Shown here: one piece after another, positions 15,788 to 23,100 of the stretch
Layout: each line of letters starts with the position of its first letter
Numbering within the stretch: position 1 is the first letter of the stretch
Assembly (NCBI GenBank): GCA_964466195.1
Contig: CAYXMQ010000033.1
Coordinates: 1-33,992 of the forward strand
DNA from: PFJX01 sp964466195
Lineage (GTDB): Bacteria > Pseudomonadota > Gammaproteobacteria > Burkholderiales > Thiobacillaceae
Length of the DNA stretch: 33,992 nucleotides
Direction: 5' to 3'
Made by a program: the position numbers and the translations under genes
Notes under the pieces: model-generated
Seen by the model: the letters and a program-made list of their open reading frames with translations, nothing else
Told to the model about the DNA's origin: nothing
Database searches by the model: none

Positions 15788-16506
15788 GCCAATCCTTCCA
15801 ATACCAGATCTTCGATTTCGATCAATTCAAGCTGCAATTCGTCGCGCACTTGATGGCGCGCACCACCGGTCAGAATCACGACGGGCGGCGCGGCTGACGC
15901 CTCGGCCACGCGCTCGCACACGGCCTTGATCGCGCCGACTTGGGCCAGCACGATGCCCGTGGCGACCGCCGTTTCGGTATCGCGCGGAAACCGGCTTGGC
16001 GCCGGGGGCGTACGGTCCGCCTGTATGCGGGATTCGATCTGGCCGGTGCCAGCCAGCAAAGCGGCGCGCATCAAGTCAGGGCCGGGGAGGATGATGCCGC
16101 CGAGAAACTCGCCATGGCCGTCGAGCCCGTCCACCGTGGTGGCCGTGCCGACGCAGACCACGACGCAACTTCCCAGTTTCAGGCGCGCGGCGGCGATCAG
16201 CGCGGCATAACGGTCGGCGCCAAGTTGCGCCGGCGACGCGTAATGATTGAGCAAACCATATTGCTCACGTTCGGGCTGCAACCACTGCACGACGCCGTCG
16301 CGTGACGCCAGTACGTCAGCCAGTTCCGCGCGCGTCGTCGCATCGGTGACACAACTCAGCAACGTTCCGACACAACGGTAGGGCCGCCAGGCTTGCGCCA
16401 GATCTGCTACGGAGGCGGTCGGCACGACGCCGGAAGCCCGCAGCACGCGCCCCTCGACGATGCGCCATTTGATGCGCGTATTGCCGGCATCGACCAGCAG
16501 GATCAT
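15751..16506 (-). CDS. coaX: Type III pantothenate kinase
   Basis: Catalyses ATP-dependent phosphorylation of pantothenate, the first step of coenzyme A synthesis, in the cytoplasm. The 251-residue protein has the ASKHA phosphate motif DAGNT (residues 6-10), GADRYAALIAA with the expected catalytic aspartate, CVGTATTVDGLD and GEFLGGIILPG, and VVILTGGARHQV near the end. The start at 16506 is chosen because its ATGA overlaps the birA stop and it places DAGNT at the normal N-terminal position; the frame is open further upstream within birA but that part is unlike the family. Type III enzymes resist feedback by CoA and often need monovalent cations (family knowledge). Confidence 0.96.
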   Translation of the reverse strand: MILLVDAGNTRIKWRIVEGRVLRASGVVPTASVADLAQAWRPYRCVGTLLSCVTDATTRAELADVLASRDGVVQWLQPEREQYGLLNHYASPAQLGADRYAALIAAARLKLGSCVVVCVGTATTVDGLDGHGEFLGGIILPGPDLMRAALLAGTGQIESRIQADRTPPAPSRFPRDTETAVATGIVLAQVGAIKAVCERVAEASAAPPVVILTGGARHQVRDELQLELIEIEDLVLEGLAWIARETLSTAH

Positions 16507-17534
16507 GGCAGCGCTGCCCGCAGGCTGATTTCTCCGGAATGGAAAGCCCGGATGCCGGCCGGTGTTTGCAGGCGCAACGCGCCTTGCGCATCGACGCCCA
16601 GCGCAACCCCGCAAATCGCTTCGCCTTGGCCGGGTTGCAGGCACACCGGCTGGCCTTGTTGGGCATGCAGACGCTGCCAGTCGTCATGAAACGCCGCGAA
16701 CCCGTCTTGTTCGAAGCGCGCCAGCTCCGCATCCAGGCGGCTCACCAAAGCGAGCAACAAGGCGTTGCGATCGACGCCGCCGCCAGTGGCCCAGTGCGCC
16801 TGCAGATCCGTCACCGGCTGGCCGACCCGGCGAGTCAACTCGTCGCCGCCACGGACATTGAGGCCAACGCCGATCACCGCCGAGCTCGGCCCCAACACGT
16901 CGCTGGCCAGATGGCCGTCGGCCAACGCGGTGTTGGCCAACTCGATCAACACCCCCGCCAGCTTCGCGCCGCCAAGTTGAATATCGTTAGGCCATTTGAC
17001 CTGGGCTTCGGCCAGCCCGATTTCACGCAGCGCCTGCACCAAAGCCACGCCGACCGCCAGCGAGAGGCCGGATAGTTGAGCGGCAGGACGCGCCGAGCGC
17101 CATAAGAAGGAAAACGTCAGGCCGCCGCCCAAACCCGCATGCCAGTCGCGCCCGCGACGACCGCGCCCCTGACTCTGCCATTCCGCGCCGACCAGCGCAC
17201 GGTGCGGCGCACGTTCGGGCCAATCCCGCGCCGCCCAGTGCAGCATTTGGGCATTGGTCGAGGCGAGCTGGTCATACAATTGCAGCGTAATGCCGCGCTG
17301 CGCGAAAAGCGCATTGAGATGAGCCGGATCCAGCCAGCTGACCGGTGCGGCCAGACGGTAGCCGCGCCCATGCACGGCATGCACTGAAAAACCCGTCGCC
17401 AGAACGGCTTGAATGGCATTGTGAACGGTGGCGCGCGAACACTTCAGCCGCTGCGCGATCGTTTCGCCGGAAATAAACGCATCAGGTGAAAGCAGGCGCA
17501 GAATGGGAAAGGATTGGGGCGGAAGCACGCTCAC
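16503..17534 (-). CDS. birA: Biotin-[acetyl-CoA carboxylase] ligase (bifunctional BirA type)
   Basis: Activates biotin to biotinyl-5'-AMP and attaches it to the biotin carboxyl carrier protein. The 343-residue protein has an N-terminal winged helix-turn-helix (about 10-60, SGETIAQRLKCSRATVHNAI) as in repressor-type BirA, then the ligase domain with the biotinyl-AMP loop GRGRRGRDWHAGLGGGL (about 125-141), KWPNDIQLGGAKLAGVLIE and GVGLNV, and a C-terminal SH3-like cap (ICGVALGVDAQGALRLQTP). Retention of the helix-turn-helix suggests it may also repress biotin genes, but no bio operon or operator is visible here. It overlaps coaX by 4 bp and follows a pilin gene by 25 bp. Confidence 0.96.
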   Translation of the reverse strand: MSVLPPQSFPILRLLSPDAFISGETIAQRLKCSRATVHNAIQAVLATGFSVHAVHGRGYRLAAPVSWLDPAHLNALFAQRGITLQLYDQLASTNAQMLHWAARDWPERAPHRALVGAEWQSQGRGRRGRDWHAGLGGGLTFSFLWRSARPAAQLSGLSLAVGVALVQALREIGLAEAQVKWPNDIQLGGAKLAGVLIELANTALADGHLASDVLGPSSAVIGVGLNVRGGDELTRRVGQPVTDLQAHWATGGGVDRNALLLALVSRLDAELARFEQDGFAAFHDDWQRLHAQQGQPVCLQPGQGEAICGVALGVDAQGALRLQTPAGIRAFHSGEISLRAALP

Positions 17535-17559
17535 TACGCAGGTCGTTCACCAAAGCAGG

Positions 17560-17991
17560 CTAACGCCAACAATCCGCAATTCGCGCGTTTGCGCCGGCCA
17601 CCCCTTTGCGTCCGGCCGAATCCAACAGCAATGCACCGCACGCATCCTCACCCATCGGCACGGCTTGCAGGGTATAGCTTTGCTTTGAGGTCGCCGGGAA
17701 AGCGGCCTTCGGCTCCGCGGCCTGGAGCTGCGTCGCGGCCAAGCCGATCCGGTAGTCGGCATCGCCCTCGCTGGGTGTTTGCGTAATCGGCAGCTTGACC
17801 AGATAGGTACCGCTCTTGGCATGCTGCAGCTTCAGCCACTCCGCGTTCTCGAGCAAGGCTTTTCTCGCCTCCGACCTGGCTTTGCGCGTCATGTGGTCAT
17901 GAAAAGAGACCACGGCGACCGCAACCAAAAGGCACACAATGGTCATCGCCACCACCAGTTCAATAACCGTAAAACCTCTGTTTCGTAGCAT
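17560..17991 (-). CDS. PilE-like minor type IV pilin
   Basis: A 143-residue prepilin with a 6-residue leader ending Gly6, then FTVIELVVAMTIVCLLVAVAV with Glu11 at mature position 5. The C-terminal part has DACGALLLDSAGRKG and ends ADCWR, giving the two-cysteine D-loop typical of PilE-like minor pilins. Shine-Dalgarno GATGAGGGA precedes the start. A possible sigma-70 promoter on the minus strand (TTGATT, 17 bp, TTTACT, around 18080-18110) lies in the 192-bp gap upstream. It sits alone ahead of birA rather than with other pilin genes; it could be exported by the machine encoded at 9.3-15 kb or by a conventional pilus encoded elsewhere. Confidence 0.9.
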   Translation of the reverse strand: MLRNRGFTVIELVVAMTIVCLLVAVAVVSFHDHMTRKARSEARKALLENAEWLKLQHAKSGTYLVKLPITQTPSEGDADYRIGLAATQLQAAEPKAAFPATSKQSYTLQAVPMGEDACGALLLDSAGRKGVAGANARIADCWR

Positions 17992-18183
17992 TTGTATCCC
18001 TCATCCTGCCATTTAGTTGTAATGCCAACTGCAGCGGGCCGTGTTCAGTCCCGGGCTCTGCTGGCTGGGGTAATGAGAAAGTAAAACCCAACAAATTCAA
18101 GCAATCAAGAGCGTCGACGACTTAACGATGTTACTTGCCCCCGGGCGGCAAACGAACAGGATCAGACACCCTGCCCAGCAACT

Positions 18184-19281
18184 TTAAAGCGTTAACGTAT
18201 ACGGAGCGAGCGAGATCGCCGGCGCTTTGCCCTCGATCAGATCCGCCAGCAACACCGCCGAGCCGGGCGCCATAGTCACACCATAACGGAAATGACCGCT
18301 GTTGATGTACAGGTTTGAATAGTCGGGGTAGGCCGCGATGACCGGCACGTTGTCCGGCGATCCGGGCCGTAATCCGCTCCAATGGCGGGTCAGGACCAGT
18401 TCACTCAGCGCCGGCAATATCCCGGCGGCAAAGGCCAGCAAGTCGCGCTTGGCCGCATCGGTGGTGGATTTATCGAAACCCGTCCACTCCAGGGTGCTGC
18501 CGGCCAGGACATGGCCGTCCTTGCGGGGGATCAGATAAGCACCGTTTTGCACGACCAGAGTGTGCAACGTATCAGGCGGCAATTTGAACAGCAGCATTTG
18601 CCCGCGCACCGGGTAAACGCGTGTAGACAGCGCCTCAAGTCCCGGCAAAGTGCCGCTCCAGGCGCCCGCGGCAACGACAAAAGCGGCCGCGGAAAAATCG
18701 CCTTGCGTGGTTTTGACGCGCTGCACATGGCCTTGCTCGGCGATCAACCCGGTGACTTCCGCCGACTCGACGATATTCACCCCCTCGGCCAGTGCCGCTG
18801 CGCGCAGCACATGAATCAAGCGGGGATTGCGCACCTGCGCGACATCGGGCAACCAGAGCGCCTCCTCGGCATCCGTTGCCGGCACAAACTCGGCGCGCGG
18901 ACGCAGCTCGCAGCGCCATTCATGGCGGCTGCACCAGTCAAACGCCTGTGCCTGGGAAAACGGCGCCAACACCAGCATGCCGCTACGGCGGTAATCGGCA
19001 TCGAGGCCGGAAAGCGCCTGCTGGCGCGCGCACCAGTCCGGATACAACGCACGCGAGTATTCGGAAAGCGCATTGACCGCCTCGCCATACTGCCAGGGCA
19101 ACAACGGAGAAAGGATGCCGCCGCCGGCCCAGGTCGATTCGGCGCCGGTGTTGGCGCGATCCAGTACGGTGACGCGAGCGCCGCGGCGGGACAGTTCGAG
19201 GGCGGAGGCGAGGCCGACGGCCCCGGCGCCGATGATCAGAAAGTCAGGCCGCAAAATCGATATATCCGTATGAAGTGACAC
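18184..19281 (-). CDS. thiO: Glycine oxidase ThiO
   Basis: FAD-dependent amine oxidase (365 residues) that converts glycine to iminoglycine and hydrogen peroxide, providing the nitrogen-containing unit for thiazole formation by ThiG. The dinucleotide-binding GAGAVG (18-23) with following ALELSRRGARVTVLDR is at the N-terminus; GGGILSPLLPW is the ThiO-typical segment after it, with VVAAGAWSG and the C-terminal GLRPGSPDNVPVIAAYPDYSNLYINSGHFRYGV. The start is GTG at 19281, only 9 bp after the stop of the upstream small gene. In the same pathway as thiSG at 1.5-2.6 kb but separated and on the opposite strand. A generic D-amino-acid dehydrogenase role is less likely given these motifs. Confidence 0.92.
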   Translation of the reverse strand: MSLHTDISILRPDFLIIGAGAVGLASALELSRRGARVTVLDRANTGAESTWAGGGILSPLLPWQYGEAVNALSEYSRALYPDWCARQQALSGLDADYRRSGMLVLAPFSQAQAFDWCSRHEWRCELRPRAEFVPATDAEEALWLPDVAQVRNPRLIHVLRAAALAEGVNIVESAEVTGLIAEQGHVQRVKTTQGDFSAAAFVVAAGAWSGTLPGLEALSTRVYPVRGQMLLFKLPPDTLHTLVVQNGAYLIPRKDGHVLAGSTLEWTGFDKSTTDAAKRDLLAFAAGILPALSELVLTRHWSGLRPGSPDNVPVIAAYPDYSNLYINSGHFRYGVTMAPGSAVLLADLIEGKAPAISLAPYTLTL

Positions 19282-19290
19282 AAAGTCCGT

Positions 19291-19581
19291 TCAGCGCACC
19301 CGGCCCATGCTCTTCATCACTTCACAGGGATCGCCCTGCACAGGCGGCAAGACGGTTTTGCGTTCCTTGGCGCGCTTGTCGATTTCGAGGTAGTGCGCCT
19401 GCATGAACGTCTTGCATTCAGCGAAGGACTTCATGCTCTGCAAGCGGGTCACATAGGTCTTGCGTTCTTCCGGCGACATCAACTGGGCGCCGCGAATATT
19501 GTCGCCTTGGGCATACCAGGGGAAGGCCAGCACCGGGCTGTTGAACGACGCCAGAATCACCAACAAGAACAGAAGATGCAT
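19291..19581 (-). CDS. Small secreted protein of unknown function
   Basis: A 96-residue protein with a clear N-terminal signal peptide (MHLLFLLVILASFNSPVLA, cleavage before FPWYA) and a short charged mature region. The mature part carries the pattern LMSPEERKTYVTRLQSM, then FAECKTFMQAHYLEID and a distal DPCEVM, that is two cysteines that could form a disulfide in the periplasm. This layout recalls a widespread proteobacterial family of small periplasmic proteins with no assigned function (recollection only). Its ATG begins 12 bp after a strong terminator of the upstream gene, and thiO follows after 9 bp. Confidence 0.8.
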   Translation of the reverse strand: MHLLFLLVILASFNSPVLAFPWYAQGDNIRGAQLMSPEERKTYVTRLQSMKSFAECKTFMQAHYLEIDKRAKERKTVLPPVQGDPCEVMKSMGRVR

Positions 19582-19592
19582 TGCGATCCAAT

Positions 19593-19628
19593 CAAAAAAG
19601 CCCCGGCGGAGACATCCCGGCCGGGGCT
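19593..19628 (-). terminator. Rho-independent terminator of the TusE/DsrC-family gene
   Basis: On the minus strand AGCCCCGGC (19628-19620) pairs perfectly with GCCGGGGCT (19607-19599), loop about 12 nt, followed by a six-T tract (19599-19594). This is a canonical intrinsic terminator, 28 bp after the stop codon at 19656. A second smaller stem (GCCGC/GCGGC) lies between the stop codon and this hairpin. Confidence 0.9.
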
Positions 19629-19655
19629 AGTTTAGCCGCTTGCGCGGCAGTTTGA

Positions 19656-19988
19656 TCAAACGCAGCCGGTCGGCTTGGGCGTGCCGGCGTAACGGCCGGC
19701 CTGTTTGGCAGGGCCAAACGGAAAAATGTCGAAGAGAAACTTCTTATCGCCCCATTCGTCGCCAAACTCTTCCTTCAAGCCCTTCTGCAGGAATCGCAGA
19801 TTCGGGGCGGTGCCATACTCATGAAAGTAGCCACGCATGTAGTTGATGATCTTCCAGTGATTCTCACCCAGTTCCAGCTTGTCCTGGCTGGCCAAATATT
19901 TGGCGACATCCTCAGACCAGTCTTCCAGGTTGACCAGATAACCCTCGGGATCGGTTTCGACGATACGTCCGTTAATTTCAAGTTCCAT
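19656..19988 (-). CDS. TusE/DsrC-family sulfur-relay protein, single cysteine
   Basis: A 110-residue cytoplasmic protein of the DsrC/TusE/RspA superfamily. It has the N-terminal LEINGRIVETDPEGYLVNLEDWSEDVA, the helix-turn-helix-like ENHWKIINYMRGYFHEYGTAPNLR and the mobile C-terminal arm GTPKPTGCV. Only one cysteine is present, the penultimate Cys109; the second DsrC cysteine, expected 11 residues earlier, is Gly98. By cysteine count it fits TusE (persulfide relay to TusD/MnmA for tRNA 2-thiouridine) rather than DsrC working with sulfite reductase, although the PKPTGCV ending is very DsrC-like. Strong Shine-Dalgarno AAGGAGAG. Its own promoter and terminator make it a single-gene unit. No tusBCD or dsr genes are in the window. 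Confidence 0.88.
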   Translation of the reverse strand: MELEINGRIVETDPEGYLVNLEDWSEDVAKYLASQDKLELGENHWKIINYMRGYFHEYGTAPNLRFLQKGLKEEFGDEWGDKKFLFDIFPFGPAKQAGRYAGTPKPTGCV

Positions 19989-20033
19989 GATGCGTTCTCT
20001 CCTTGCAATTTGCGTTCAAAAGTAGATGACCAC

Positions 20034-20064
20034 ACTGTACCTATAGTTGACCCTTTTGGTCAAC
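20034..20064 (-). promoter_or_regulatory. Putative promoter with palindromic operator for the TusE/DsrC-family gene
   Basis: On the minus strand TTGACC (20063-20058) and TACAGT (20039-20034) are separated by 18 bp, a good sigma-70 match about 45 bp before the start codon. The -35 box is half of a perfect palindrome GTTGACC-5-GGTCAAC (20046-20064), so a dimeric regulator bound here would overlap the -35 element. The site lies in the 149-bp divergent region shared with the macroglobulin gene. Confidence 0.55.
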
Positions 20065-20137
20065 CTTTATTCCTGCACCGGCATCGCGGGATTGCTTTCG
20101 CGCATGCAAAATCGAACTTCGTACTTGGGGAGAAATC

Positions 20138-23100
20138 ATGCAGCGCCCATTCAATTCGTTCATTCTCACCTCATTTCTACTCACCCTGCTTGCCGTGCTG
20201 TGCCTTCCGTTATCGGCGGGCGCCGCCAACGTCGAAAACTTTACTCCGCAGGGCGAGCAACTGACTGTGCGACAAGTCCAGGCGCGCTTTTCGGCGCCCA
20301 TGACGGCGCTTGGCCAGAGCGACGCGCCGGCGCCGTTCAATATCGTTTGTACGGGCGCTACCAACTTGGCGGGCAACGGTTATTGGCTGGACGAACGCAC
20401 CTGGGCCTATGACCTGGCCGGCGCGCCGCCGGCCGGCCTGGCCTGCCGCTTCCAAGCCAAGCCCGGCCTGGTCGCGCTGAACGGCGAGCGCATCGACGCG
20501 GGCGCCGAATATGCGTTTAGCGTGGCCGGCCCGCGCGTACTCGCCAGCTTGCCCAGCCCGGGCGAGCGCATCGATGAAGAGCAGGTTTTCGTGCTACTGC
20601 TGAACGGTACGGCGCGACCGGACAGCCTCGCCGCGGGGGTCCGTTGCGAAGCGCAGGGCATCCATGAGCAGATTCCCGCTCAACGCCTCACCGGCTCGGA
20701 GCGGACGCGCATCCTGCGCCAGCTGAACAACCAGCTCGATCAGCTCGCCGAAAACGGGGCGCAGCCCGATGCCAGCCGAGACCCGCGCCTCGAAGTTCTG
20801 CGCTGCCAACGCACGCTGCCGGCCAATGCCAAGGTCGCACTGGTCTGGGCGGCCGGAATCGCCACGCCTTCCGGCCAGACGAACCCCGCCGACCAGCGCC
20901 TCGAATACACGGTGCGCGACCATTTCGTCGCGCGCATGCGCTGCCAGCGCGAGAGCGGAAAAAGCAACGCCGCCTGCCTGCCGCTGACGCCGATTCGTGT
21001 CGATTTCACCGCTCCGGTGGCGCGCGAACTGCTCGACCAGATCACGCTGCAAGACGCCCAGGGCCAGGCTTTCCCGCAAAAGAAGGCGGAGCAGCCCGAT
21101 GACATGGACAACGGCGTCGTCTTCGCCGGGCCTTTCCCGGCCAATGCCGCGCTGAGCCTGGCCTTGCCGAAGAGACTCGTCGACGACAAGGGGCGTGTGC
21201 TGATCAACGCCGCGCGCTTCCCGCTGCCGTTGCGGATTGCGGAGATGCCGCCGCTGATCAAGTTTGCCGGCGATTTCGGCATTATCGAGCGCGTGGCCGG
21301 CAGCCTGCTGCCGATCACGCTGCGTAATCTGGAACCCGATCAGAGCGGCGGCGTTTCTGCCAACACCGCCGCCAAAGTGCGCTGGATACGCCTGACCGAC
21401 GATGCCGCCATCCTCGAATGGCAAGCGCGTCTGCACCAATTCGACCACCCGCCCTATGTGCCGGATGTCGCCAAACAGCCCGACCCGCGCCGGGCGCAAT
21501 TGCTCACGCCGCAAACCGCTCACGTGCTTGAACGCAAGCTGCCTAAACCCAATGGTGCGCAGGCCTTCGAGGTCGTCGGCCTGGCGCTGGAAAAACCCGG
21601 CTTCTATGTGCTGGAAGCCGAAAGTCGGCGCCTGGGCAAGGCATTGTTGGGCGAAAACCGGCCGATGTATGTGCGCACCAGCGCCCTGGTCACCAATCTC
21701 GCGGTGCATTTCAAATGGGGGCCGGCCTCCTCGCTGGCCTGGGTGACACGTCTCGATCTGGGTACGCCGGTGGCAGGCGCGAGCGTTGCGGTACGCGATT
21801 GCCGCGGCCGCCTGTTTGCCGAGTCGACTACCGATGCACAGGGCATGGCCCTGTTGCCGAAGAACTTGCCCGATCCGCGCGCGGCAGCCTACGACTGCCC
21901 GCTTTTCGTCAGCGCCCGCAAAGACGACGATCTCAGCTTCGCCCGTTCGGACTGGAACGAAGGCATCGAAAGCTGGCGCTTCGGACTGCCGAGCGACTGG
22001 AACCAGGACGCCCGCATCGCCAGCAGCCTGCTCGACCGCACACTGTTCCGCCCAGGCGAAACCGTGCATATGAAGCATATCCTGCGCGACAAGCGTGAAT
22101 CCGGACTGGGCTATCCAACACGACTGCCGCCGACCTTGCAGATCGAGCACGGCGCAAGCAACCAACGCTGGTTTTTGCCGCTGAACTGGAAAAACGGCGC
22201 GGCGACGAGCGACTGGAAAGTGCCTGACAGCGCCAAACGCGGCGACTACAGCCTGCGTTTGCTGAACAAGGCGATCCGCCCGGACAGTGCGCCTGAACAG
22301 CTGGAATATCTGGAAGGCCTCGAATCGGGCGCATTCAGCGTCGGCGATTTCCGCGTCCCGTTGATGCGCGCCGAACTCGATCCTGTCGGCCAAGAACTGA
22401 TCGCCGCGCGGCAAGCCGATTTCGACCTCGGCGTGCGCTATCTCAATGGCGGCGGCGCCAAGAACCTGCCCGTCAAACTGCGCGCGCAAATGGAGCCGCG
22501 TTACCGGGTCGAGTTTGCCGACTACAAGGACTTTGATTTCGCCGGGCGCAAGCATGAGGACAGCGGCAGCGAAGAAAGCGAGCCGATCACCCTGCCCGGC
22601 GCCGCGATCAAGCTCGATGCCAACGGCACCGCACGCGGCCGCATCGCGGCGCTGCCGGCGTTGAACATGCCGCACACGCTGCGCGTGGAAATGGAATACG
22701 CCGACCCGAACGGCGAAATCCAGACCGTCAGCCGCACCGCGCCGTGGTGGCCGGCCAACGTGGTGCTGGGCGTGAAGAACACCCGCTGGGCGCGCGCCGG
22801 ACAGACTCACCGCCTGCAATTCCAGGCGGTCGACCTGAACGGCAAGCCGGCTGCCGATGTGCCGGTCGAGGCCAAACTGACCTTGCGCCAAACTTTCTCG
22901 CACCGGGTTCGACTGGCCGGCGGCTTCTATGGCTATCACAGTGAAACCCGGGAAATGGCAGTCGCTGCGGCGTGCAGCGGCAAGACCGATGCCCAGGGCC
23001 GCTTCAGCTGTCAGGTGCAGAGTGCGGCCGGCGGCGAAATCCGGGTCAGCGCCCGCGCCCTAGACAGCGCCGGCCGCACCGCGACGACGCATCACAGCTT

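Noticed and set aside
16507..16644. N-terminal extension of coaX within birA
   Set aside because: The family N-terminus with DAGNT at residues 6-10 starts at 16506, and that start overlaps the birA stop as ATGA.
20594..22939. A 781-codon open frame on the minus strand inside the macroglobulin gene
   Set aside because: Composition is that of an antisense shadow; no domain is recognisable and the plus-strand gene is well supported.
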